Below, piece after piece: positions 13,121 to 24,770 of a stretch of 64,000 nt of DNA (positions are counted from its first letter, which is position 1; each line of letters opens with the position of its first letter). Source of the stretch: Ashinkailepas kermadecensis (Eukaryota; Arthropoda; Thecostraca; Neolepadidae); assembly GCA_034440615.1 (NCBI GenBank), contig JAOTOM010004876.1, positions 186,001 to 250,000 on the forward strand. The letters run 5' to 3'. A program made the translations under genes and the position numbers. Under the pieces are notes generated by a model. That model made no database searches and was not told the DNA's origin. It was given only the letters and a program-made list of their open reading frames with translations.

Positions 13121-15889
13121 TTTATTCATCCTGATCTATCCAACATGGTATCGCAGCGGAATGACGGCCATCACTTTCTGCATTGGGTAATGTAAGCTGC
13201 AATACAATGCAAGCTTCAGCCTAGGATGCAAAATATAAATATTTCCATGAACTGAATTTTCAGGTCACATAGTAATTAATATACAGTGTACAATTAGTGG
13301 AATAATACAATTAAAGTGCAATACCTGTTCCCTTTCTTTGGGACATCACATTTCACATCCAACATGAGCATCAGTAGGTTTTTGGCATTCCAACATCAGT
13401 AGCTCTTAGACGATTCAACATCAGTAGGTTAGGGTATATTCGGTTAGGATATTATTTGTGTAATATGACATCACTATTCTTCGTTAGCCACCCAAAACCC
13501 GTTTTCCTCACATGTCCCATATTCTTAGGGAAGGGGGATAACATGCATTCGCATTGTCAAAAAGATGTCTTTCTGGTGTCTCAAAAAGGTTGTTTTAAAG
13601 ATCTTAATATTATTATCTTGGTGAAACGATTATTTTCTTAGACATCGGCGCATTAACGTGAATTGCTGACATCTCAAAAAGTTTCACTTCCCATATAAAT
13701 ATAGATCAAATTCCTTCAAATCACATCAGAAAGCAACAGAACAGCATATGGTTTAACCAAACATTGGCTTATGGGCTCCTTATGCATATTTACCAAAACC
13801 CAACTTAACTTAGCTGACATATTTTTTCCTTGAAAAAGGCAAAGCTTGTGATTAACATTAAACTAAGCTGCAAACTCAACTGCTAGCCAAACTAAGCCGC
13901 AATAATATCCATTTTTTCATTTGATATTACCTCACTCAAAGCTCCTTCATGGTATTATTCTCCTTGCCCAATGAGAAGAATAATTTATGGCAGAACTGAG
14001 GGATCACGTCGATTTATTCACATTAATCAGCATGATTTGACACTTTTATCGAGATACATTGTCGCTCATCGATTAATATAAGTAAATTAACTCACTATAT
14101 ATCCTACAAATTTGTCGTTTTTCGGAACATGACACCCATGACAAACAAAAACAAATTGTCTGGAAAACAGCAACCATGGGTGTAGCTTTGCATACCTTTG
14201 GAATGACACTCCACCCCCACCGCCAATGTTGGCTGTACCCTCACTATAATTTCAACTTTCAACATGGAACCCTATGTGGTCCTCCTACAATCCAGAGAGA
14301 TGCATGCAGCGTTCTGCGTTCATCATGCCCAAGAATCCCAGCACCTCTACAAACATTCGAAGCTCATTGAAAGTTTCCGTCAGGTGTTGGAGTCCAAGTT
14401 CACCTCCACTGACAAAATTATCATCCAGTGATTCGCCAGGATCCAGACGTTTATTCGTCTCTGGCTGGTATGTACCTAAGCAACGGGCTGGTCTCGGCCT
14501 AGCCTAACCTAACCTAATTGTTGCCGAACCTAAATCGAGCCTTGACGCTACAAAAGGCTTGATTTTTTTTTTTTGCGCCGGCACTCCAGAAAGTTCTGGT
14601 TTGTCACCGAAGTATTTTAGTCGAAGTCTGTCCTTACCAAAGCAAGACAAGACGAGACGGAGTCCTGGCGACGTGTCCTCGCCAAGAATGGTCTCTGGAG
14701 AATGGTCTCTGGAGAATGGTCTCTGGAGAATGGTCTCTGGAAAATGGTCTCTGGAGAGGCGCGAGCCGAGCTTAGAACTGGCATCGCTCTCACCCAAGCG
14801 AGGGTCAAGTCATTTGACTGTTCGGCAACATATACAATTGATTTGTGTTGATAACCTACCCTGATGCACACCTCAAGGAGTAGGGCGGTGTCACTCATTT
14901 TTGGCGGCGGGTGCAGGTGTGTGGGGGAAATGTCAATTTTAGCCCAATATTTGCCATGCATCGCCGTATGGTTCAGGTTCAAATAATTCAATTCAGGCAG
15001 CCCCACCCCGATCGCGGGCCGCCCATGCCATGAATGGTCTGAGGGCCTGCACCCTGCCCTAGGCTGTGGACGTGCTACGTGCTTCCTATGACTGGCTGGA
15101 TAGAAAGTGGTCAACCATAGCACAATTTGAGGTGGCCGAACCCCAGCCTTGCAGAATGTCTGCATACTTCCCTTCCATTTATGCAAAAGCTTGTCCCGTG
15201 TAAGCAAAATGATAAAACACTCACTAATTACATGGATTCTCTCCGACACGCACAAGTTCGTTGGCTTCCAGCCTCGGACCAGGTATACCTCCGAATAATT
15301 AAACTGACGCGCCACAAATTGCGCCACCAGCACTGGCGGTACTGACGCACTTAAGTTAAATCATGTAGATGGATATGGCATGGGTCTAAATAACACCATT
15401 GTATGCAATAGCTAACACGTTCATGTAAAAGTTTGCCACTATTATCGAAATACCATGAAACAAGCTTTTAGCTTTTACATGGCGTATTATTTGTACATAC
15501 ATATTGCTCATGCTTGCTAGTCAGGAATATACTCGGAGAGGTACCTTTTTTTTGCTGTAGTGATAACCGGCTGAACCCAAATCAGCGTCTTGGTGACGTC
15601 ACCGGCTGCCAGCAAACATTGGCAGGGACCGGCCCGGGCCGTATCTGGGTCCGTCAAAATTGCTACGGATGTAGCCCGTAACGTAGTCCAGCCCAGTCAC
15701 GACATGTAAGATATACTTAAGCCATTTCTAGATTTCATGATACATTATATATAGTATGGTAAGTAATTAATTCTGGTCTTAAAAGACTGGTTTAGTGAAT
15801 GTTGCGAATCATGCATCAATATGAGTAGTTTGGACAATTATCTCCCGTTATTTTCCGAAATACAGATTATCATCGTTTGTTTAACTACA
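13119..15889. other. Anonymous sequence left of element A
   Basis: Holds a 14-bp repeat and a CCTAA run. The 238-codon minus frame at 14617-15333 crosses the repeat and shows no domain. Confidence 0.45.
14687..14757 (+). repeat. 14-bp tandem repeat, 5 copies
   Basis: Unit ATGGTCTCTGGAGA. Confidence 0.92.
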
Positions 15890-15897
15890 AGTGTACA
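15890..15897. repeat. Left target-site duplication of element A
   Basis: AGTGTACA, matched by AGTGTCTG at 26258-26265 in 5 of 8 positions; weaker than for elements B and C. Confidence 0.5.
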
Positions 15898-16138
15898 CAG
15901 TGGCGTCGCCACGAAATTCTTCCAGGGGGGCAAGGTCGAAAGGGGGGCCTCCTGTTCCCCGAAAGGGGGCCTCCATTGTGTTAGGGTCTCATATTGTGTT
16001 TAGGCTCTTATACTATGGTTCGAGGATGGGGAACATGATTTCATATTGGTTTTTGTTTGTTCTTGGCATGGTGCATCATTTACTCAAAACGCAATAGCAC
16101 TAATCATTTTCGCTGAAAACTGGGCCATACCAGGGTAT

Positions 16139-16148
16139 AAATAAGTAA
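16139..16148. repeat. Left target-site duplication of element F
   Basis: AAATAAGTAA, identical to 18411-18420. Confidence 0.8.
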
Positions 16149-18410
16149 CGTCCGTGAAGTTGGCGGGAGTTCGATATTCACATTCAGCAGAAATCGACGA
16201 CCGCTTCGATTTCGCCCAAACTCGGTGAGACGGTAGTACCAAGGTCCCTGACCCACGATGCAGACGTATTTCACGGGGCATCGAATGGTTTGACCTCCAG
16301 GGGTCAACATAGGTCAAACATCCAATAATGCCAGAATATCTCGGTTAATAGCTCATTCGATCCGCACCGACACGCTGATTCCGAAACTGCTCTCATTTAC
16401 CGCGTAGCACAAACAGTTAATGAGTTATAGCCAATTAGGTAATTTTGTTTCCCACAGTATTCCTTCCCGCACATTCCCATGCATTATTAACATTCCCACT
16501 CAGGGAATGTGAATGCAATACACATAGTCTTAACGCCAACAACAGGGGCAGTCCAACGGTGGCATTAGAATCATTGACGTCCGATTATTTCCGGAGATAT
16601 ATCAAAATAAGTTCCGATAAAATCAGTTTTGGACCCAATGGTTAATTTCCCATAGGGTTTAGCATGGGACCGTGCGGGACGGGAAATCGCGACCCATTCA
16701 ATTTCTTTTAAAATCGCCACAAACGTATGTAATATCCAAAACACGTCGACAACTCACGCCGTTTCCCGGGGCATCGAAAGATGTGACCTCCAGAGGTCAA
16801 CGAGTTCCAGTTCGATATTCGACTTGGACCTATATGTGAGGATGGAGCATGTGACTGTCATTACTTGGCACGCTTAAGTCGTAATGGAAGAAAGCAAATT
16901 AATAACCCATGCTAAACCCTATGGGAAATTAACCATTAGGTCCAAAGCTGATTTTATCGGAACATATTTTGATATATCTCCGGAATTAATCGGACGTCAA
17001 TGATTCTAGTGCCACCGTTGGCCTTCCCACGTTATTGGTGTTAAACTGTGTGTCTTGTGTACACATTCCATTATGAGAACGGCTTGACCTGACATGACCT
17101 CTGACCTGACAAGGTCACATGGCTCCTTGACCGTTGAAATTTCTATTTAGATTTGAAGCGTAATTAATTTGCTTTCTTCCATTACGACTTGAGCGTGCCA
17201 AGTAATGACAGTCACATGCTCCATCATCACATATAGGTCAAAGTCGAATATCGAACTGGAACCCGTTGACCTCTGGAGGTCACATCTTTCGACGCCCCGG
17301 GAAACGGCGTGAGTTATCGACGTGTTTTGGCATCGTATACGTTTGTGGCGATTTTAAAAGAATTTGAAGGGGTCGCAATTTCCAGTCCCGCCGGGTCCCA
17401 TGCTAAACCCTATAGGAAATTAACCATTAGGTCCAAAACTGATTTTATCGGAACATATTTTGATATATCTCCGGAATTAATCCGACGTCAATGATTCTAA
17501 TGCCACCGTTGGACTGCCCACTTCATTGGCGTTACAACCATGTGTCTTTTCTACACATTGAATCATGTGAACGGCTTGACCTGATACGACCTCTGACCTG
17601 ACAAGGGTACATGGCTCCTTGACCGTTGAAATTTTGCATCAGATTTGAAGCGATATTGATTTTCTTTCTTCCATCATGACTTGAGCATGCCAACTGATGA
17701 CAGACACATGCTCCATCCTCACATATAGGTCAAAGTCGAATATCGAACTGGAACTCGTTGACCTCTGGAGGTCACATCTTTCGATGCCCCGGGAAACGGC
17801 GTGAGTTGTCGACTTGTTTTTGCATTACATACGTTTCTGGCGATTTTAAAAGAAATCGAAGGAGTCGCGATTTCCCGTCCCGCACGGTCCCATGCTAAAC
17901 CCTATGGGAAATTAACCATTGGGTCCAAAACTGATTTTATCGGAACATATTTTGATATATCTCCGGAATTAATCGGACGTCAATGATTCTAATGCCACCG
18001 TTGGACTGCCCCTGTTGTTGGCGTTAAGACTATGTGTATTGCATACACATTCCCTGAGTGGGAATGTTAATAATGCATGGGAATGTGCGGGAAGCAACAC
18101 TGTGGGAAACAAAATTACCTAATTGGTTATAACTCATGAACTGTTTGTGCTACGCGGTAAATGAGAGCAGGTTCAGTATCATCGTTTCGGTGCGGATCGA
18201 ATGAGCCATATAACTTAGATATTTTGGCATTATTGGATGTTTGACCTATGTTGACCCCTGGAGGTCAAACCATTCGATGCCCCGTGAAATGCGTCTGCAT
18301 GGTGGGTCAGGGACCTTGGTACTACCGTCTCACCGAGTGTGGGCGAAATCGAAGGGGTCGTCGATTTCTGCTGAATGTGAATATCGAACTCCTGCCAACT
18401 TCACGGACGC
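16149..18410 (+). mobile_element. Foldback / MULE-like element F with long inverted repeats, nested in element A
   Basis: The ends begin CGTCCGTGAAGTTGGC on both strands. The left arm (about 16149-16900) is the reverse complement of the right arm (about 17640-18410), with a roughly 740-bp centre built from the same modules. A block starting near CCATGCTAAACCCTA recurs about every 490 bp (16907, 17398, 17889) and inverted near 16670. It is flanked by a perfect 10-bp duplication AAATAAGTAA (16139-16148 and 18411-18420). Element B carries the uninterrupted site (53755-53780). Long inverted repeats with a 9-10-bp target duplication fit Mutator-like or foldback DNA elements. No transposase is present; short frames inside are not conserved. 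Confidence 0.8.
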
Positions 18411-18420
18411 AAATAAGTAA
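18411..18420. repeat. Right target-site duplication of element F
   Basis: AAATAAGTAA, identical to 16139-16148. Confidence 0.8.
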
Positions 18421-19465
18421 TATTTGGATAAATACATAAGTGCCAAAACAAACCATCGTCTCAATGCTTTCTCGAATCTTCCCGCTGGCCTCTAGATTGC
18501 AGCGAGCTGGCGGGGCTGGTGCTAAGCATATCTTACAGATATCTGCCATTGATCAACCCACTTTTAAGTCCTCCAAGTCTAACTGCATACAGCTAGATTC
18601 ATCACTACTGTTATTTATTCCCACCAGCTTGATGTCATAAGCAAAGCTTGAACGACCATTTCTCAGTCCAAGGACGACAATTTCGTAAAGGTGACAACGA
18701 GAAGTGGATTGCATTGGTTTTTTTTAGCGTCCTCTTAGGAATTTGTTTATTTTCATAACATTTGGTGCTGGCTGCAAGGCAACTGTCACACGAGCTAAAA
18801 TATATCCTCAGCGAATAAATTCACGGCAAGAACAAGCATTGAACACCAATGCATAAATGACAATGCAACAATGCAACAATGTCAGTACGTACATAATCCA
18901 AGCCTTCAAATTTCACGCAGTCACGCCTATCGTTTTCGCTGTGCTGTACCGTTTTGTAAATGACGTTGAGAAGGTATGGAAGCTGGGAAGCTCTAATCAT
19001 GCAGGCTGTAATAACAGAAAAGAAGTTTGTTGGAAGAAAATGCATTTAAAAACATCATTCATCCCATTTCATATGGGGCATGGATGTTGTATTGTATGCT
19101 TATGAGGGGTAATTTGTCCCCTCAATGTTGGCTTTTCCCCATGGGCGTATGTTTCGGAAAATTATTGAGGGACCAGTGGAGTACCTATATTTGCGTCAAG
19201 CAGGAGGGGGCAAACGGATTTGCAGGGGGGGGGCACCTACGCCCAGTAAAAAGTCAAACTTGGATTTCGACCGCTATTTTGTAAAAGGGTACATTTCGAA
19301 ATAATATAATTAGTCATCAACTAAATTGTCCTGTGGAGGGGCCTAATCTACCACTATGGTTTCTGATTGGTCGGATTTCAACCCTAACTCCACCACTCAG
19401 TTCTAAGGTTTTATTTTGGTATCCCTTGATAAGTTACCTCACACTGCTGAAATTACACCTATACC

Positions 19466-20270
19466 ACAAACCCGGATCGGTATCCCAAAAAATCAAGCTG
19501 GAGCCCTCCAAAAAAGGAGAGATTCCAACAAATAAATGTCCGGGTCAGGAAAATGGCTCTGTTGCACCGAACATTTTTTATCAGATGCCTTCAAAAATTG
19601 CGTATGACACCGAAAAGCATTCCGGATCTCGAAAAATCGAGGTGGGATACAAAAAAATGGCGTCAGAGGTTCGAAAAATCAGGCCGGGATTCGGACTTTA
19701 AAAAAAAAACAGAAATGATCCACACAAATCGCGTTCAGCCCAGAAAGCTGGCGTTGGGTCTCCGGAACCACGCGCCTGGGCGCGATAAGTCGCGCTGGGA
19801 CCCAGAAAAAATCGCACCGAAGCCCCAAAATCATACTGGGACCCCACAAATATTCGTCAGACGCCCCAAATATACACAGCGGGACCCTAAGAGTACAACG
19901 GTGCCAGAAAGTACAACTCACCCTCCAAAGCGCACAACAGAGTCTCCCAAAAAGCGATAGGGCCTTAAAACATGCGTTGCAGCCGTAAATAAACATACCG
20001 GGAGCTCTAAGAAAAATACACTGCAAGCTCGCAAGGCGCACAGGGGCCATGAGAACGCACAAGGGCCTGGAAAAGAGGCTGGGGCCACAAAAGGCAACAT
20101 GGTTCCAAAACGTACAAAACGACCGGGAGCTAGATAAACACATCGGGATCTTCGAAAACGCCCCGACACGTAAAAAATACTCGGTGCACAAAAAAAAACA
20201 CAACAAGGCCCTAAAACGAGCAGGGTTTAGAAGATGTATTAGGCCCATAACTTCAAAGTAAAATGTATTA
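19466..20270 (-). repeat. Inverted duplication of part of element A
   Basis: This block is the reverse complement, with perhaps 80% similarity by eye, of about 21720-22480. Elements B (around 52700-52745) and C (around 40284-40322) lack it: the sequence before 19466 joins directly to the sequence after 20270 there. It therefore arose in, or was inserted into, the A lineage only. Confidence 0.65.
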
Positions 20271-20486
20271 CCCACCACTTTAAAGTACAAAATTTTACAA
20301 TTTCAGGCATTCCAGTTCATAGCACCCGGTCGCCACGACGGCAACGTCAGTGCACGTGCACACCCATTTTTCGTATTCGGTGCATTCGCCACACTTCGTG
20401 CGATGCTATGGTTTCTGCTAGGCCTTCTGCGTTTTGCTAATTGCTGCCACATGATAGACTTGCGCCATATTTGGCGTGATGGAATG

Positions 20487-20491
20487 ATTAG
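20487..20491. repeat. Left 5-bp target duplication of the solo LTR
   Basis: ATTAG, repeated at 21507-21511. Confidence 0.85.
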
Positions 20492-20727
20492 TGTTGCCGA
20501 CAGACACTGCATGTCGCGCGGGGGTCTGCCGTTGGCGGGCAGCCGCGACGTCCGGCTAGACACCGCATGTCTAGCGAGACGTGTTTTGTTCGACCGGTGG
20601 GGCGTCCTCGTCGCGTCGCCCATATTTGCCCTGCGTATTTGCGGAACGCCGGCCGCGGCGCAGGTGCGAGGTGTTTTTGCGACTCGTGACCCCGTTCTCT
20701 CTTTGTCTGAGCTGGCCCTTTCCTTCG

Positions 20728-20734
20728 TATATAA
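20728..20734 (+). promoter_or_regulatory. TATA box of the solo LTR
   Basis: TATATAAG followed by a GC-rich stretch and a pyrimidine-rich region (about 20750-20775) where transcription could begin. Placement in the first third of the LTR fits a U3/R boundary. Confidence 0.6.
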
Positions 20735-20993
20735 GCGGCGCGTCTACACCCTCTCGCTCTCTTCTTCTGTCGTCTTAGTCAGGTGCACTGCTACCTCTGC
20801 CGTCTCGCCGTCGCCAATACAGAAATGAGTACTTTGAGCGAGTGGTGAAGTGATAAGTGGAACAGTGAGGGATCAGTGAAGTGAATTGAGGAACCACACG
20901 CAGCACTGCTCGTCACGGCTGGGGCACCGTGCCTGACTTTGGTTTTCCTGCTTTCTTTCCACGTTTTTCGTACTCCTTCATTTCCTAATGCCA

Positions 20994-21240
20994 CTGCTCT
21001 CTTGAATTTGAGGGTTCCTTCACTCTTGAATTGGAGTGCTCTTATCTAGGTCCTAGCTCTCTTGAATTGGAGGGTTCCTTCACTCTTGAATTGGAGTGCT
21101 CTTATCTAGGTCCTAGCTCTCTTGAATTGGAGGGTTCCTTCACTCTTGAATTGGAGTGTTCTTGATTTGGCCACTGCTCTCTTGAATTGGAGAGTTCCTT
21201 TGTCTCCCTTGAATTGGGGAGCTCTAACCTACAACCTCTA
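20994..21240 (+). repeat. 60-bp tandem repeat inside the solo LTR
   Basis: About 3 to 4 copies of a 60-bp unit containing CTCTTGAATTGGAG twice per unit; the second and third copies are nearly identical. It lies in the predicted R/U5 part of the LTR. Confidence 0.85.
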
Positions 21241-21351
21241 TTACGTCCATCTTTATTTAGGTTACGTCGATTATTTCTTTATATTCTCCCATCACACATC
21301 TTTCCGACCTCTCACATTGCAATTATTTGTTCCTTTTCCTATTGTTATTCC

Positions 21352-21357
21352 AATAAA
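21352..21357 (+). terminator. AATAAA polyadenylation signal of the solo LTR
   Basis: Canonical hexamer about 155 bp before the LTR 3' end, consistent with the R region. Confidence 0.5.
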
Positions 21358-21506
21358 TTCCTTTCACATGGTATTCCCGCTTATTTCTCCCTCGCGCTCT
21401 CTTCTATACCATTCTCTTTAGGCCTCTTGGCCATTCTACTCAATGCTGCAGGGCGCCAACCACATATACAGTCCACTATGAGCGGTTGAGCACGGCGTCC
21501 GCAACA

Positions 21507-21511
21507 ATTAG
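21507..21511. repeat. Right 5-bp target duplication of the solo LTR
   Basis: ATTAG, repeated at 20487-20491. Confidence 0.85.
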
Positions 21512-21729
21512 CATGGGCGTTCGCTTCGAAAAGTCGATTGATTAAATTCGATCATTAGTTTCCTACTTCCCACATTTTCTGGTAGTTATGAAATGCGGTT
21601 TCCGCTGAGCTTTGATGCACTTCATATCTTTGCTGCTATCCTCCCAGATTGGATACCGAACCGAGGCCAAGCCTCGGCGTTCTTTTTGGACTCGTTGCGT
21701 CTTTCTTGGTCTATGATTGTGTATTATAG

Positions 21730-23400
21730 CTCCAATCCATTTTTGTTAGGGGCCTAAAGCATTTTCGAACCCCCTGCTCGTTTTAGGGTTTGTTGAATTT
21801 TTGTGCACCGAGGATTTTTTTACGTGTCAGGGCGTTTTCGAAGATTCCGATGTGTTTATTTAGCGCCGGTCTTTTTATTTGCTTTGGAACCATGTTGCCT
21901 TTTGCGGCCCCAGCCACCTTTTCAGGCTATTGTGCGTTATCATGACCCCTGTGTGCCTTGAGAACTTCCGGTGTATTTTTTAGACCTCCCGGCATGTATA
22001 TCTATGGCTGCAACGCATGTGTTAAGGCCCTGTCGCTTTTTGTGAGACTGTGCGCTTTGGAGGGTCAGTTGTATTTTCGGCCCCCGTTGTGCTCTTAGGG
22101 TCCCGATGTGTTTATTTTGGGCTTCTGACGCACACTTGTGGGGCCCAAGTACAATTTTGGGGCTTCGGTACGATGTTTCTAGGTCCCAGAGTGGCTTATC
22201 GCACCCAGGCGCGTGGTTCCGGAGACCCAACCCCAGTTTTCTGCGCTCAATACGATTTTGTGAAACTTTTCTGATTTTTTTAAAAGTCCGAATCCCGGCC
22301 TGATTTCTCGAGCCCTTGGCGCCATGTTTTTGTATCCCACCTCGATTGTTCGAGATCCGGTTTGTTTTTCGGTGCCGTACGCAATTTGTGAAGGCATCTG
22401 ATAATATGTTCGGTGCTCCAGAGCCATTTTTTTACCTGGGCATTTAGTTGTTGGAATCCATCCTTATTTTGGAGGGCTCCAGCTTGATTTGTGTTTGTGT
22501 TTGTGGTCACACTGTGCTTACGTGTGGCCCTAGACGGCAATTTTTTAGAGCCTCGACGGGACTACCGATGGGATTGTGGGTCCCAAGCGCGATATTTGGG
22601 GAGCCCGGTTCGAGTTTGTGCGATATGTTGTATTTAGCTGTGGCCCCAACGTGATTTTGGCGGTTCCTGTCGCAATTTTTCGGGCCTCGGAGCGAGTTTT
22701 CCGGGGCTCGCCGTATTTATTTGGAGACCCATACGCGAATTCTGGTGGACCGACGCGAATTTTGGTGGCACCATCGCGATTTTTGAGGCCCCGACACGAT
22801 TCTTGGGAGCTTATCCCTCTCAGGATGGAGGGGGCATTTGCCCCTTTGATATAGCACTGCGGCCACTGAAGGAGTTTTTTTTGCCCCAGAGTGACATTCC
22901 GGTTAAAATTGATTTTGGGGGCAGCTGCAACTTTTGGGGCCCCGGCGCGACCTTCTGGGCCTCCAGTGTGATTTTCAAGGGCTGCGACGCGACTTTTTGG
23001 GTCCAATGTGATCTTTTGGGCCCCGATGTCATTTTCTTGGATCCCTAGCGCGAGCTATAGCGGCCTCGACACTTTTTGGGGTCCAATGCGGTTTGGAGGC
23101 TTTTGGCGTCATTGTTGGGCCCCCAGAGTGATTATCCATGTCCGGATTGTTCTTCGTTGCTCCGGCTTCGTTTGTTTTGGTCCCAATGAGACTGTTGGGG
23201 CACGGTACGACCTGTTGTGCCCCTGGCATGATTTTCGTGGTCCGGGCGTGAATTTTGGTACCCCAGGCTCAGCGTAATTTGCGGGGTCCCCGGCCGGATC
23301 TTTTGGGGCCCATATCGTGATTTTAAAATACCCACTCGACTCTTACTACTTCTTAGGGGGTTCTTCTTGCAAATTATAGGCCTCCTGTCGCGTCGTCTCA
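21730..23400 (+). repeat. Diverged ~25-bp periodic array (GGCCCCAGCGCGATTTT type) in element A
   Basis: The sequence cycles roughly every 24-30 bp through a GGGCCCC block, a GCGCGA/GCGTGA block and a T-run. Individual copies are strongly diverged. The same pattern fills most of element C and parts of B and D. Long open frames across it come from composition, not selection. Confidence 0.7.
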
Positions 23401-24770
23401 TTTCCTAGAGCCTTTTTACCGGTTTTCGATGTCTCCTTGTGTGTCCTACCCTCCTCCATATTCAATGGTCCTCCTCTCCCGTCTTGGAGGGCCTCCTCTT
23501 GCATTCTGGGGCCTCTTTAACATGGCATGGGGCTTCCTCTCATCTTCGAGGGACATTCTCTGCCAAATTAGGGGCCTCTTGCCACGCCTCGTGTGCCTCC
23601 TCCTTTATCCTGGCAAAGCCTTACCCGTCTTGAGGGATCTTCAATTTTGGAAACCTCACCTCCTTCCATGCCTGCTATCACTCCCATCTTAAGGGCCTCC
23701 TCTCATTTCCCGGGAACTCTTTCCAGTCTTCGGGTCCTCATTTGGTCCTGGAGACCTGCTCCTTCTCGAGTCCGGCAGGTTCCTCATTTCTCTTCTAGAG
23801 GCCTTCTTTTTCAAATTAGGGGCCTCCTCTCACGTCTTGGGGGCCTCCTGCTCTGCGTTCTCCTGCTCTGCGCTCTGGATTCGATCTTTACCCATCTTAG
23901 GGGTGGTCTTTTATCTTCTGGTGGACTTCTCTTCTCTCCCAGGCGCCTCCTCTGCTAAATTACTGGCAACCTTTCCTATCTTAGTGGCCTTGTTATTTCC
24001 CGGGGACCTTCTTATCCGTCTTCGAGCCTTCTTTTCCGCTTGGGAGCCATCTCTCGTATCCAATGGCCTTTCTCTCCTATTTTAGGGGCCTCCTCGTTCA
24101 TCATGGGGTCTCATTTCCAATCTTGTGCCGTTCTCTTCCGAATTAGGTGCCTCCTGCCACGTCTCTGGATCATCCTTTTCTATCTCGGTGGAACCTCACC
24201 CGTTTGGGGCCTGCTTTTGCGTCTCCGAAACCTCATCTTATATCCAACGGCTTCCTTTTCGGTCTTAGGGCCTCCTCTCATATTCTGGGGCCTCCTTGCC
24301 GGTGTTGGAGCCTCTTTTGCAATCCTGGTTGCCTCCGTGCCACTTTTGACACTCTCTTGATTTCTGGGGACTCCTACCCTCTCCTAGGTGACTCCTTTTT
24401 CAAATTAGGGGCCTCCTCTCACGTCATGGGGGCCTCCTTATCTGTGTCTGGAGCCTCATTATCCTCTTAGCAGGGTGCTTTTGCGTCCTAGTAGTAGATT
24501 TTCTCTTCCAGGTTCCTCCTCTTCCAAGATATGGGCCTCATCTGGCTGGTCTCGGTGGCCTTCTCTCATTCCTGCGGAGACCTTCTTATCCGTCTTGGGG
24601 CCCCTATTGCGTCCGGAGAAGTCTCCCCTATCAGGTCTTAATTTTATATTGCAGGGGCATCCTCTTCCGTCTTCAAACGCCTCGTTTTCAAACTTAATAT
24701 CCTGCCACCCATCGGAAGCCTTTTCGTCTAACCTGGGTGGCTTCTTGCCCGTCTCGGTGGCATCCTTTCC
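23400..24770 (+). repeat. Degenerate GGGGCCTCCT-rich minisatellite zone of element A
   Basis: Irregularly spaced GGGGCCTCCTYTC motifs with diverged spacers. It grades into the regular 20-bp array to the right and looks like the older flank of the same array. Confidence 0.6.

Larger units (their letters stand above)
20492..21506 (+). mobile_element. Solo LTR of an LTR retrotransposon, 1015 bp
   Basis: It starts TGTTGCCGA and ends TCCGCAACA (inverted TGTTGC/GCAACA termini) and is flanked by a perfect 5-bp duplication ATTAG (20487-20491 and 21507-21511). It has a TATA box (20728-20734), a downstream AATAAA (21352-21357) and an internal 60-bp repeat, as expected for a promoter-bearing LTR. No internal retroelement domains adjoin it, so it is a solo LTR left by recombination. 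Elements B and C have the same surrounding sequence without it, near 52500-52530 and 40495-40510. The superfamily (Gypsy or BEL/Pao) cannot be decided from the LTR alone. Confidence 0.85.

Noticed and set aside
14617..15333. 238-codon minus-strand frame
   Set aside because: No recognisable domain; crosses a 14-bp repeat and lacks splice or composition support.
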